From: Chitinophaga sp. YR627
GTDB taxonomy: Bacteria > Bacteroidota > Bacteroidia > Chitinophagales > Chitinophagaceae
DNA length: 64,000 bases
Assembly (NCBI RefSeq): GCF_900114995.1
Contig: NZ_FOUX01000003.1
Span: 992,001-1,056,000 of the forward strand
Direction: 5' to 3'
In this document: positions 17,447 through 26,224 of the stretch, one piece after another
Position numbering within the stretch: position 1 is the stretch's first letter
Layout: every line of letters begins with the position of its first letter
Made by a program: the position numbers and the translations under genes
Notes under the pieces: model-generated
Databases searched by the model: none
What the model saw: the letters and a program-made list of their open reading frames with translations, nothing else
What the model was told of the DNA's origin: nothing

Positions 17447-19597
17447 ATGAAACACTTAAACCTGATTCTGTTAACAATGCTCTTGCCGGTCTGTATGATG
17501 GGACAGCAACGGATCTCCGGTAAGATCACTGATAGCAAAAAGCGCCCGTTACAAGGGGTAAACGTCTCTATTAAAGACTCTTACGACGGGGCTACCAGCG
17601 CAGCAGACGGTTCATACTCATTTACCACCGACGCAAAAGGAACGCAATATATCACCGCCACCCTGCTCGGATTTACCAGCCAGGAACAGAAGATCTTTAT
17701 TACCGGTCCGCAGGAGATCAACATTGTCATGAGAAATAATGTAAATGACCTGAAAGTAGTCACCATCAGCGCAGGTAGCTTCGAAGCCAGCGATGAAGGT
17801 AAAACCACCGTCCTGAAACCACTGGACATAGTGACCACTGCCGGCGCCGGTGCAGATATCGTAAATGCACTGAAAACATTACCAGGTACCCAGCAGACGA
17901 ATGACAGAGAAGGTCTGTTTGTACGTGGTGGTACCGGTTATGAAACACAGACCTTTATCGACGGTATGATGGTGCGTAACCCATTCTTCTCAGGATTGCC
18001 TGACCAACCAGGAAGGGGCCGTTTTTCTCCTTTTCTGTTTAAGGGTACTACCTTCAGCAGCGGTGGTTATTCTGCCCAGTACGGCCAGGGATTATCCTCT
18101 GCACTGATCCTGGAATCGACTGACCTGCCACAACGCTCTTCCTATACACTGGGTGCTTCCGTGATCGGTGTGAGCGGCGGATTGGAAGAACTGATGAAAG
18201 ACAAGAAAGGATCATACGGTGTGGAAGCTGACTATACCAACCTCGGACCTTACCTGGGTGTGGTAAAACCTAAATACGCTTTCAGCAAAGACCCGGAGAT
18301 CATTGGTACCTCCGCCAACTTCCGCAGAAAAACCTCTTCTACCGGTATGATCAAATTCTATGGCTACTATAACCAGACCAATATGGGGACCATCCGTCCC
18401 AGCCTGGAATATCCCGGTTTTGATGAACTCTTTGAACTGAAAAATAAGAACGTCTATACTAACCTGACCTATAAGGAAAGCCTGGGTCATGACTGGAAAC
18501 TGAATGCCGGTTTCTCTTTCAGCTCCAACTCGGACGATCTGAACCTGGATACGCTGAAGAAATCAAATCCTTTACACGGTAAAAACGTGTCACAGCTGAC
18601 CCAGACACGCCTGGTGCTGACAAAGGGGCTCGGACAATATTCTGTGCTCCGTTTTGGAGGAGAATATCAATATGGTGTCGAGAAATCAAATTTCGGTGGA
18701 TGGCAGGCCAATTATGTAGATAACTACACCGCAGGATTCGTAGAAAGTGATATCTATTTCACACCAAGACTGCTGGGTAGGGTAGGTGGAAGAGCGGAAT
18801 ATACCTCCATACTGGCGAAAGCTAATTTCGCACCCCGTGCATCGCTGGCTTACAGACTGACAGGTAACAGTCAGGTGTCACTGGCCTATGGTGACTTCTA
18901 CCAGAAACCTGAGCAGCAGTACCTGCGCTTTAAAAATGACCTGGGATTCACAAAGGCAACGCACTATATCGCCAGCTATCAGCTCGTAGCAAAAAACTAT
19001 ACGCTGCGTGTGGAAGCCTTCTACAAAAAGTATCATGACCTGGTTAAAACCGGTATCGATACCAGTACAACAGGTACAGGTTATGCCAAAGGTATTGAGG
19101 TGTTCTGGCGCGATAAAAAGACCTTTAAGAATACCGATTACTGGATCTCCTATTCTTACCTGGATACCAAACGTAACTACCTGAATTATCCGTTTGAAGT
19201 ACAGCCTGATTTTGCTGCAAAGCATACAGTAAGCGTGGTATACAAATATTATATCCCGGCTATTACGACCAATCTGGGGGTGACTTACAGCTTTTCCACC
19301 GGCAGACCATATTACAATCCGAACCTGCCGGAAAGCAAGTTTATGTCAGAAAAAACGATGACGTATAATTCTGTCGGACTCAGTGCCAGTTATCTGACCT
19401 CTATCCGTAAAGCGTTCACCATCTTCGTACTGTCCGTATCCAATGCGCCTAATATCAAACAGGTATATGGTTACCGCTATTCAACAGATAAACTGCGCAG
19501 ACAGGAGATCGTTCCGAATATGCCACGATTCATCTATATCGGTATGTTCATGAACTTCGGTATCGACAGAAGACAGGATGTGATCAACAACATGTAG
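17447..19597 (+). CDS. TonB-dependent receptor with carboxypeptidase-regulatory-like domain
   Basis: 716 residues from ATG 17447; the frame extends upstream to a TTG but the promoter and signal peptide (MKHLNLILLTMLLPVCMMGQQ) fix this start. An N-terminal beta-sandwich (about residues 22-100, ISGKITDSKKRPLQGVNVSI) precedes the plug (DIVNALKTLPGTQQTNDREGL, then FVRGG, FIDGM) and a 22-strand-type barrel. It is not a SusC: no SusD gene follows. Two short adjacent genes on the strand, this and a TPR-like exported protein 50 bases downstream, may be one transcription unit. Ligand unknown. Confidence 0.85.
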   Translation: MKHLNLILLTMLLPVCMMGQQRISGKITDSKKRPLQGVNVSIKDSYDGATSAADGSYSFTTDAKGTQYITATLLGFTSQEQKIFITGPQEINIVMRNNVNDLKVVTISAGSFEASDEGKTTVLKPLDIVTTAGAGADIVNALKTLPGTQQTNDREGLFVRGGTGYETQTFIDGMMVRNPFFSGLPDQPGRGRFSPFLFKGTTFSSGGYSAQYGQGLSSALILESTDLPQRSSYTLGASVIGVSGGLEELMKDKKGSYGVEADYTNLGPYLGVVKPKYAFSKDPEIIGTSANFRRKTSSTGMIKFYGYYNQTNMGTIRPSLEYPGFDELFELKNKNVYTNLTYKESLGHDWKLNAGFSFSSNSDDLNLDTLKKSNPLHGKNVSQLTQTRLVLTKGLGQYSVLRFGGEYQYGVEKSNFGGWQANYVDNYTAGFVESDIYFTPRLLGRVGGRAEYTSILAKANFAPRASLAYRLTGNSQVSLAYGDFYQKPEQQYLRFKNDLGFTKATHYIASYQLVAKNYTLRVEAFYKKYHDLVKTGIDTSTTGTGYAKGIEVFWRDKKTFKNTDYWISYSYLDTKRNYLNYPFEVQPDFAAKHTVSVVYKYYIPAITTNLGVTYSFSTGRPYYNPNLPESKFMSEKTMTYNSVGLSASYLTSIRKAFTIFVLSVSNAPNIKQVYGYRYSTDKLRRQEIVPNMPRFIYIGMFMNFGIDRRQDVINNM

Positions 19598-19649
19598 CCC
19601 ATTCTAAAACCACTATATAAACACTTTAAACACTTTTAAACCACTTACA

Positions 19650-20297
19650 ATGAAGCGTATTTTATTTTCCATTTGTCTGTTAGTTGGCCTGGCATCTGCC
19701 TCCATGGCACAGAGCGCGCAATATGAGGGCGCAATGACCAAACAGGTAGCGATGCTGGATGATTCCACCAACTTTACCCCTGACAGATTACTTGAAATTG
19801 CCAATACATTTGAGCGTATCGGTGCTGCTGAAAAATCACAATGGCTGCCATTCTATTATGCAGGTTATTGTTATGTGATGAGCACATTTATGCAGAAAGA
19901 CAATGATAAAGTGGACGACCTGGCAGATAAAGCAGCGGTAAACATCGAACAGGCAGAAGCTATCAGCCCTAAGAACGATGAGATCAACTGTATTAAATCA
20001 CTGATCGCTACTTCCCGTATCCGTGTAGACCCGATGAACAGAGGGATGAAATATGGTATGGAATCCGCCAATCTCCTGGTGCAGGCTAACCAGATCAATC
20101 AGGAGAATCCGAGAGTATACATGCTACAGGGCCAGTCTTTATTCTATACACCAGAGCAGTTCGGTGGTAGCAAAACAGAAGCAAAGAAGAAGTTTGAAGT
20201 AGCATTACAGAAATTCAGTTCCTTCAAACCAGCCAGCAGCATCGCACCACACTGGGGTGAGGCGTATACAAAAGGTCTGATTGCCCAGATCAAATAG
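19650..20297 (+). CDS. Exported TPR-like protein
   Basis: 215 residues with a signal peptide (SICLLVGLASASMAQ). The mature part is helical with TPR-like spacing: WLPFYYAGYCYVMST, AEAISPKNDEINCIKS and NPRVYMLQGQSLFY resemble paired TPR helices, and the C-terminal part APHWGEAYTKGLIAQ resembles another. Periplasmic scaffold or adaptor is a reasonable guess. It follows the TonB receptor by about 50 bases and is ended by a terminator, so the two are probably cotranscribed and may act together. Confidence 0.75.
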   Translation: MKRILFSICLLVGLASASMAQSAQYEGAMTKQVAMLDDSTNFTPDRLLEIANTFERIGAAEKSQWLPFYYAGYCYVMSTFMQKDNDKVDDLADKAAVNIEQAEAISPKNDEINCIKSLIATSRIRVDPMNRGMKYGMESANLLVQANQINQENPRVYMLQGQSLFYTPEQFGGSKTEAKKKFEVALQKFSSFKPASSIAPHWGEAYTKGLIAQIK

Positions 20298-20325
20298 CAT
20301 TAAACATTAAGATTTTTGCCTTTTT

Positions 20326-20362
20326 AAGGTCCGGACGATATCATAAGTCCGGGCCTTTTTTT
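20326..20362 (+). terminator. Terminator after the TPR-like gene
   Basis: 11-bp stem aaggtccggac / gtccgggcctt with one G-T pair, followed by seven T. Confidence 0.88.
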
Positions 20363-20484
20363 ATTGCATCAACAGTCTGTTAACCGCTACAGCCTGCAAG
20401 GCGATGTCAGTGCGCCGTAGTAACTTTAAAAAGCACGTTAACAAACTAGCCCTGTCATCTGTTAACCTTGAAAATGTAAATTCC

Positions 20485-21330
20485 ATGAAAACTGGTGTGA
20501 ACAAGCTGAGCGTGGCTTCCACTTCAGCGTTGGTATTGACCTATGTCAAAAGTTTGTATGAAGAAGGCCTTGGAAAAGCGTATCTGTCCCACATTGATTT
20601 TAGCCAGGTAAAAGGTTTGGCGGATGAACTGAGCAGGATCACGCCATTATTCAGAGAGGCTTTACTGATCAGAAAAAGAATTATCCGGCAGATCATCAGA
20701 CAACTGATGACACAACATCCGCGCCCGCAGATCTGTATCCTGGCCGCCGGACTGGACCCGCTTGGTTTGCAGATCACAGAGTATTTCCCTGATCGCGATC
20801 TGAGTATTTATGAGGTGGATAGTTCCAATATGCGGGAAAAGCAGGAGATCTATGCAGCCATCGCTTTCTCTGATGACAGACTCCATACATTACAGGCGGA
20901 TATCAATAATACCGCTCAGCTGATGCGTACACTGGTGGATGCCGGATATGATCCGCAGCAACCGGCGCTTATCATTTTTGAGGGTATTATGCATTATATC
21001 TCTGAAGAACAGTTCCTGAGCATTATGCGCAATTTTACCAGCAGCACCAAACAGAATGCAGTGATCATGGATTATATGGAATATGCGGAAGGCCTGCCGG
21101 TAGGTTCGGTATCCAAAGCCACAGAGATGCTCGATACGATGGAAAGTTATATCGGTAGTCGTTTACAGCAGTTTAGCCGGAAGAAGATCCTGAACCTGTT
21201 ATCCCTGCTGGATGCCGATCTGATTGAAGTGTATGATATGCAGGCGGCAGAACTGGCCCTGAATGGGCAGAACCGGGTGTATAAGGGCGAGCGGAAAGGC
21301 ATGCTGGAAATTATATCCTTTCATATATAG
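20485..21330 (+). CDS. LCM-family (PPM1/TcmP-like) O-methyltransferase
   Basis: 281 residues from ATG 20485 (MKTGVNKLSVASTSAL); upstream in-frame codons are possible but not family-like. The S-adenosylmethionine site is QICILAAGLDPLGLQ, then an acidic residue in YEVDSSN, and the family block IFEGIMHYISEEQFL, as in leucine carboxyl methyltransferase and polyketide O-methyltransferases. Usual action is carboxyl or hydroxyl O-methylation of a small molecule or peptide terminus. It stands alone and converges on pdxA across a shared terminator. Substrate unknown. Confidence 0.8.
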   Translation: MKTGVNKLSVASTSALVLTYVKSLYEEGLGKAYLSHIDFSQVKGLADELSRITPLFREALLIRKRIIRQIIRQLMTQHPRPQICILAAGLDPLGLQITEYFPDRDLSIYEVDSSNMREKQEIYAAIAFSDDRLHTLQADINNTAQLMRTLVDAGYDPQQPALIIFEGIMHYISEEQFLSIMRNFTSSTKQNAVIMDYMEYAEGLPVGSVSKATEMLDTMESYIGSRLQQFSRKKILNLLSLLDADLIEVYDMQAAELALNGQNRVYKGERKGMLEIISFHI

Positions 21331-21340
21331 ATATGATAAT

Positions 21341-21385
21341 AAAGAGAAAGGGAGTCTACCACTATGGTGGACTCCCTTTCTCTTT
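21341..21385. terminator. Bidirectional terminator between the methyltransferase and pdxA
   Basis: 21-bp stem (starting aaagagaaagggagtc) with one T-G pair and a 3-base loop, between convergent genes; A- and T-rich arms allow use in both directions. Confidence 0.88.
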
Positions 21386-21401
21386 GTATTTACAGGCGTT
21401 C

Positions 21402-22466
21402 CTATTCGGAAGCCAGTTCTATTTTCTTCAGCGGATTGCGGGTGTTTTCCGCATATGTTTCTCTCTTTTCCAGGATATCCAGACAGGTGAAAATAGCCTG
21501 ACGGAAAGAGTTATGATCAGCCAGGTTCTTACCAGCGATGTCGAATGCAGTACCATGATCAGGAGAGGTACGTACGATCGGAAGACCGGCGGTATAGTTG
21601 ATACCATTTCCGGTAGCCAGTGATTTGAAAGGGATCAGTCCCTGGTCGTGGTACATGGCCAGTACGCCGTCAAACTGCTCGTGCATATTGCGGGCGAAGA
21701 AGGCGTCAGCACTGTAAGGACCAAAACACAGCAGACCATTGTTCTTTGCGTGTTTGATAGCAGGGATAATCTCTGTGATCTCTTCCTGACCGATCAGGCC
21801 ATCATCACCGGCATGTGGGTTGAGGCCCAGTACGGCGATACGCGGACTATCGATACCGAAGTCCCTGATCAGACTATCTTCCATCATCTGGAGTTTCGCC
21901 AGGATGTTATCCTTTTTCACATATTTGGAGATCTCTGCTACAGGTACGTGTTCGGTTAGCAGGCCCACTCTCATGTTGTCGGCTGTCATGAACATCAGTA
22001 CATCTTTAGCGTCAAATGCATCACGCAGGTAAGGTGTATGACCTGTGTAGTTGAACTGTTCGCCCTGGATATTCTTTTTGTGAATAGGAGCGGTGATCAG
22101 TCCCTCGATATGCCCTTCCTTGAGGCATTCGATGGCTACTGCCAGGGAGCGGGCGGCGTATTTACCGCCTATTTCGTTCAGTACACCGGGGGTGATCTGT
22201 ACTTCTTCTTCCCAGCAGTTGAAGACGTTCACCTGTTTGTGGTTCAGGCGGGCGAATTCTTTTACGCTCTGGTAGTTGAAGTTGTTTTCGTTCATCAGCT
22301 TCCTGTAGAAGTTGATGGTTTTATTGGAAGCAAATATCACCGGCGTGCAGAACTCAAGCATTCTGGCGTCAGCAAAGGTTTTGATGATAAGCTCTGTGCC
22401 TATGCTGTTGATATCGCCAACTGTAATGCCGATAACCGGTTTATTTGTATGGGTGTTGCTACTCAT
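21402..22466 (-). CDS. pdxA: 4-hydroxythreonine-4-phosphate dehydrogenase
   Basis: 354 residues from ATG 22466 (MSSNTHTNKPVIGITVGD); the upstream frame extension is not conserved-looking. PdxA signatures include the N-terminal ITVGDINSIGTELI, the metal-binding His residues in NYTGHTPYLRD, MYHDQGLIPFK and RTSPDHGTAFDIAGK. The enzyme makes 3-amino-2-oxopropyl phosphate in the DXP-dependent pyridoxal phosphate pathway, as a cytosolic dimer. It is divergent from rsmA, an association common across bacteria. The downstream D-2-hydroxyacid dehydrogenase might also serve vitamin B6 synthesis, but this is only positional. Confidence 0.95.
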   Translation of the reverse strand: MSSNTHTNKPVIGITVGDINSIGTELIIKTFADARMLEFCTPVIFASNKTINFYRKLMNENNFNYQSVKEFARLNHKQVNVFNCWEEEVQITPGVLNEIGGKYAARSLAVAIECLKEGHIEGLITAPIHKKNIQGEQFNYTGHTPYLRDAFDAKDVLMFMTADNMRVGLLTEHVPVAEISKYVKKDNILAKLQMMEDSLIRDFGIDSPRIAVLGLNPHAGDDGLIGQEEITEIIPAIKHAKNNGLLCFGPYSADAFFARNMHEQFDGVLAMYHDQGLIPFKSLATGNGINYTAGLPIVRTSPDHGTAFDIAGKNLADHNSFRQAIFTCLDILEKRETYAENTRNPLKKIELASE

Positions 22467-22561
22467 GTTAATTGGAGAATAATGGGCAAATATAAGAATA
22501 TTAGCCGGGAGCTGTACAGGCATACCCGCTCTATCTTGCAGCTTTGCTGCTAAGTTTTCCT

Positions 22562-22569
22562 TAATTTTG
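22562..22569 (+). promoter_or_regulatory. -7 promoter element of rsmA
   Basis: TAATTTTG fits TAnnTTTG, 11 bases before the ATG, so the leader would be only a few bases long. Confidence 0.5.
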
Positions 22570-22579
22570 CGGGCTAATC

Positions 22580-23329
22580 ATGTATACACTCAAAAAATCG
22601 CTGGGACAGCATTTCCTGAAGGATGAGAACATCTGCAGGAAGATTGTGGAAGCATTACCGGTAAATCCCGGGCAGCAGATAGTGGAAGTCGGCCCCGGAG
22701 CGGGCGCCATCACCAAATACCTGCTACAGATACCGGATGTTCACTTCAAGGCTGTAGAGCTGGACACTGAAAAGGTGCAGTACCTGGAAAAGACATATCC
22801 CGCTATTCAAGGCAAGATCATCAATGAAAGTATTCTCGACACCCCTGTTCCTTACCAGGGCGAGTTCAATGTGATCGGCAATTTCCCTTACAACATTTCT
22901 TCACAGATCATGTTCCGCGTACTGGAATGGCGCCAGCAGGTACCTTCCGTAGTAGGTATGTTCCAGAAGGAAGTGGCCCTGCGTATTGCGGCTACGAAAG
23001 GGAAGGAGTATGGTATTCTGAGTGTGCTGACACAGGCGTTTTACAAGGTGGAATACCTGTTTGAGGTGCATGAGAACTGTTTTAATCCGCCGCCGAAGGT
23101 AAAATCCGCTGTTATCAGACTGGACAGACTGGAGACGTCATATGATATCGCCAGTGAACGTAAGTTCTTTGTGTTGGTAAAAACGGCTTTCGGACAGCGG
23201 CGCAAGCAGTTGCGTAATCCGTTAAAGGGTTTATTTGCTAAAGAAGTTTTGCAGGACAGCATTTTCAACAAAAGAGCAGAAGAGTTGAGTGTGGCTGATT
23301 TTGCAGCATTATCCCATAAGATGTTATGA
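22580..23329 (+). CDS. rsmA: 16S rRNA (adenine1518-N6/adenine1519-N6)-dimethyltransferase
   Basis: 249 residues. KsgA/RsmA signatures: KSLGQHFLKDENI at the N-terminus, the cofactor motif IVEVGPGAGAIT and the catalytic NFPYNISSQI. It dimethylates two adenines near the 3' end of 16S rRNA during late 30S assembly. It is divergent from pdxA and overlaps the next gene by ATGA, so the two are translationally coupled. Confidence 0.96.
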   Translation: MYTLKKSLGQHFLKDENICRKIVEALPVNPGQQIVEVGPGAGAITKYLLQIPDVHFKAVELDTEKVQYLEKTYPAIQGKIINESILDTPVPYQGEFNVIGNFPYNISSQIMFRVLEWRQQVPSVVGMFQKEVALRIAATKGKEYGILSVLTQAFYKVEYLFEVHENCFNPPPKVKSAVIRLDRLETSYDIASERKFFVLVKTAFGQRRKQLRNPLKGLFAKEVLQDSIFNKRAEELSVADFAALSHKML

Positions 23330-24255
23330 GCAGGAAAGTACTGATCACCGCCAAGGTGCATAATTATTTGATTCACAAGCTGGAAGAGAAAGGTTTCGAA
23401 GTTAATTACCAGCCGTCTATTACATATGATGAAGTGGTGGCAGCCATCCCGGAATGTACCGGAATGATTGTGACAACCAGGATCAAAGTGGATAAAGGGA
23501 TGCTGGACCGCGCCGGGCAACTGGAGTGGATCGGCAGACTGGGGAGCGGTATGGAACTGATAGATGTACACTATGCGGAAGGCAAGGGCGTCCGTTGTGT
23601 AAGTAGTCCGGAGGGCAACAGGGATACGGTAGGAGAGCAGGCAGTGGGTATGTTGCTGGTGCTGATGAACAATATTCTGAAGAGCAACCTGGAGTTGCGT
23701 GAAGGGATATGGGAACGCGATGGCAACAGGGCGACCGAGCTGGGAGGCAGAACGGTAGGTATTATTGGTTATGGTAATACCGGTGGTGCTTTTGCCCGTA
23801 AACTGAAAGGTTTTGATGTGGAGATCCTGGCGTATGATAAGTACAAGACCGGATTCAGCGACGAATATGTCAAGGAGGCTACAATGGAAGAGCTGTTTGA
23901 AAAAGCAGATGTGGTGAGTGTACACCTGCCCTTGACGGACGAAACGCATCATCTGGCTAATGCGGCATTCTTTGCATCCTTCAAAAAGCCGATCCGTTTC
24001 ATCAATGCGGCGCGGGGAAAGATCGTAAATACACCTGACATTGTTGCAGCTTTAGAAGCAGGGACAATTGCAGGCGCTTGTCTGGATGTACTGGAAAATG
24101 AAAAACTCGCTACGTACAGTGCCGCAGAAAAGGCACAGTTCGAAAAACTGCTGCATATGCCGAATGTCGTAATGACGCCGCATATTGGAGGTTATTCACA
24201 TGAGGCCAGTATCAAAATGGCAAGGATCGTACTGGAAAAATTACACATTATTTAG
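23326..24255 (+). CDS. D-2-hydroxyacid dehydrogenase (SerA/PdxB superfamily)
   Basis: 309 residues. The NAD-binding motif is VGIIGYGNTGGAFA, followed by the catalytic Arg in INAARGKIVN, the Glu in LENEKL and the catalytic His in MTPHIGGYSHEA. It lacks the C-terminal ACT domain of many phosphoglycerate dehydrogenases. Its start overlaps the rsmA stop. Candidate substrates are 3-phosphoglycerate or 4-phosphoerythronate; the pdxA gene next door makes the latter worth testing, though adjacency is weak evidence because rsmA lies between. Confidence 0.88.
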   Translation: MSRKVLITAKVHNYLIHKLEEKGFEVNYQPSITYDEVVAAIPECTGMIVTTRIKVDKGMLDRAGQLEWIGRLGSGMELIDVHYAEGKGVRCVSSPEGNRDTVGEQAVGMLLVLMNNILKSNLELREGIWERDGNRATELGGRTVGIIGYGNTGGAFARKLKGFDVEILAYDKYKTGFSDEYVKEATMEELFEKADVVSVHLPLTDETHHLANAAFFASFKKPIRFINAARGKIVNTPDIVAALEAGTIAGACLDVLENEKLATYSAAEKAQFEKLLHMPNVVMTPHIGGYSHEASIKMARIVLEKLHII

Positions 24256-24343
24256 TGGGTTAATCACCTGTCTCGTCTATTATAAATACCGTATATATGA
24301 CAATATTTATGTCATGAAATCGGCGAGGTGATGTAAAAAATAT

Positions 24344-24404
24344 TATATTTGCGGTATACCAATATTGCAACGCTTCCGTGCGAACGGAGGCGTTGATTTT
24401 TTTT
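24344..24404 (+). promoter_or_regulatory. greA promoter followed at once by a terminator-like hairpin (leader attenuator)
   Basis: A -7 element TATATTTG (24344-24351) predicts a start near 24358. Ten bases later an 11-bp hairpin (aacgcttccgt / acggaggcgtt, one T-G pair, 4-base loop, 24369-24394) is followed by gatt and a T-run to 24404. The greA ATG is at 24427. A transcript would meet an intrinsic terminator within about 45 bases, giving a tiny RNA unless read through. Alternatively the hairpin ends the upstream gene and another promoter drives greA. Confidence 0.6.
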
Positions 24405-24426
24405 CTTTATTCTAAAACATAACGTT

Positions 24427-24900
24427 ATGTCTGGTATAAACTACGTTACCAAAGAGACCCTTGACCAGATGCGTGAGGAACTCAGTTTCCTGAAAACCAA
24501 GGGCCGCGCAGAAATAGCCAGGGCCATTGCAGAAGCAAGGGAAAAAGGTGACCTCAAAGAAAATGCTGAATATGATGCTGCAAAAGAAGCCCAGGGTATG
24601 CACGAAGCAAAAGTGGCCATACTGGAGAGTGCTATTGCAACAGCAAGAATAGTGGAAGCAGAGTCTATTGATACCTCTAAAGTATCCATATTGTGTAAAG
24701 TAACTATTACAAATATGGCTAATAAGAAGACGTTTACCTACCAGCTGGTTTCAGAGAAGGAAGCTGATCTGAAACTGAATAAGATTTCTGTAACTTCTCC
24801 TATTGGTAAGGGATTGTTGGGAAAGGCTGTAGGAGAGATCGCTGATGTACATGCTCCTAATGGCAGTATGAAGTTCAAGATCGAGAACATCACTATATAA
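24427..24900 (+). CDS. greA: Transcription elongation factor GreA
   Basis: 157 residues. The N-terminal coiled coil (MREELSFLKTKGRAEIARAI, then EAREKGDLKENAEYDAAKE with the tip acidic residues D and E) enters the RNA polymerase secondary channel to trigger transcript cleavage; the C-terminal FKBP-like domain has SPIGKGLLGKAVGE. Length and motifs are standard. A terminator separates it from the HIT gene, and a hairpin lies in its own leader. Confidence 0.96.
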   Translation: MSGINYVTKETLDQMREELSFLKTKGRAEIARAIAEAREKGDLKENAEYDAAKEAQGMHEAKVAILESAIATARIVEAESIDTSKVSILCKVTITNMANKKTFTYQLVSEKEADLKLNKISVTSPIGKGLLGKAVGEIADVHAPNGSMKFKIENITI

Positions 24901-24918
24901 TTAAGCGTTTTTGAATAA

Positions 24919-24959
24919 AAAGCCCGCTCTTGTTTCCAGGCAAGGGCGGGCTTTTTTTT
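24919..24959 (+). terminator. Terminator after greA
   Basis: 14-bp stem aaagcccgctcttg / caagggcgggcttt (one T-G pair) then a T-run. Confidence 0.9.
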
Positions 24960-24988
24960 ATAACTTTATGCGGATTAAAACAAAACTC

Positions 24989-25384
24989 ATGTCTGTTTTC
25001 ACAAAGATCATCAAAGGCGAAATACCCAGTTATAAGATAGCCGAGAACGATAGTTTTTATGCATTTCTGGACATCTTTCCTTTAGTAAAAGGTCATACGC
25101 TGATAGTACCTAAAGTAGAGATAGATAAGTTTTTTGATGTAACGGATGATCTGCTGGGCGAGTGGTTGCTGTTTGCGAAACCTATTGCACAATCGATAGA
25201 GCGTAACTTTCCCTGCAATCGTGTAGGTATGAGCGTTGTAGGGCTGGAAGTGCCTCATGCGCACATGCATCTGATACCTATCAACACGGCGGATGATATG
25301 AATTTTGCGCGGCCCAAGCTGAAATTAACGGAGGAAGAATTCAAGGCTGTACAGCAGCAGATTATAGCTGGCCTGGAACGTTAA
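24989..25384 (+). CDS. HIT-family nucleotide hydrolase
   Basis: 131 residues from ATG 24989 (MSVFTKIIKGEIPSYKI, the classic HIT/Hint start); upstream in-frame codons run through the greA terminator and are not used. The histidine triad is HAHMHLIP (H-x-H-x-H), with the preceding VGLEVPHAHMH. Members hydrolyse AMP-lysine or similar adenylates. Its 3' end overlaps by 23 bases the 3' end of the convergent response regulator gene. Confidence 0.93.
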   Translation: MSVFTKIIKGEIPSYKIAENDSFYAFLDIFPLVKGHTLIVPKVEIDKFFDVTDDLLGEWLLFAKPIAQSIERNFPCNRVGMSVVGLEVPHAHMHLIPINTADDMNFARPKLKLTEEEFKAVQQQIIAGLER

Positions 25385-26066
25385 AACGGAACCCTACCCC
25401 ATGAAGGGTTTCTAATTTGACAGAAGGATCGGACTTAAAATGTTTCCTGAGTTTGGTGATAAACACATCCATGCTGCGGCCGAGGAAATAATCATCCTTG
25501 CCCCATACGTGAAATAATATCTCTTCCCGTTTGAGTGTCTTATTGGCGTTATCGCACAGATACTTCAACAGGTCGGCTTCTTTTTGTGTAAGTGTACTTG
25601 ATACCTCTCCGTTTTTTTCACGGAGAATAAGATCATTATAGTCAAAGGTGAGTTTGCCTATATTGTATTGTGTGCGCTTTTCTGACGTGCTGTGAGCGGC
25701 TTTACTCCTTTTCAGGAATACTTCTATTCGCAGCAGGAGCTCCTGCATGCTGAAAGGTTTGGTTATGTAATCATCTGCGCCGGTCTTGAAGCCTTTGATC
25801 TTATCCTCATCCAGCGCTTTCGAGGTCAGAAAGAGTATGGGAATGAAGTCATTTTTTCTACGGATCTGTTCTGCCAGTGTAAAGCCGTCTTTCTTCGGCA
25901 TAACAACATCCAGTAAACATATGTCAAAGGTCCGCGACTGGAATTGCTCCCAGGCCATCTGGCCGTCTGTGCTATGTACCACGTCGTAGCCCGCTTCTTC
26001 CAGTCGTTTCTTTGTTACCGCACCAACATTCTGATCATCTTCCACCAATAGGATTCTTGCTTTCAT
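25362..26066 (-). CDS. OmpR-family response regulator (RprY-like, orphan)
   Basis: 234 residues. Receiver: acidic pair in LLVEDD, phospho-acceptor Asp in ICLLDVVMPKKDG, Thr/Ser in LFLTSKA, Lys in DYITKPF. DNA-binding winged helix: TQKEADLLKYLCDNANKTL to HGVGFRF, with the block GRSMDVFITKLRKH. No kinase gene is adjacent. It closely resembles the regulator at 28737-29438, sharing the FDICLLD, GADDYITKPF and GRSMDV blocks, so the two are paralogues. Convergent with the HIT gene, overlapping its end. Confidence 0.9.
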   Translation of the reverse strand: MKARILLVEDDQNVGAVTKKRLEEAGYDVVHSTDGQMAWEQFQSRTFDICLLDVVMPKKDGFTLAEQIRRKNDFIPILFLTSKALDEDKIKGFKTGADDYITKPFSMQELLLRIEVFLKRSKAAHSTSEKRTQYNIGKLTFDYNDLILREKNGEVSSTLTQKEADLLKYLCDNANKTLKREEILFHVWGKDDYFLGRSMDVFITKLRKHFKSDPSVKLETLHGVGFRFNVPGQL

Positions 26067-26224
26067 AGCTTGTGATGCTGATTATATAAATACCATATTC
26101 ATGGTGTAAAGCCCCGAGTACCTTACAGGGGCCTCTATGAAGATTTTACTTCAAAGTAAATACAATTTATCAACTTCTGGAAAAACGTCAGCGTTAAACC
26201 TGGAATTATCTGTCATACAAAATA

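Noticed and set aside
23041..23952. 303-codon minus-strand open frame across rsmA and the dehydrogenase gene
   Set aside because: Spans two well-supported genes antisense and has no motif.
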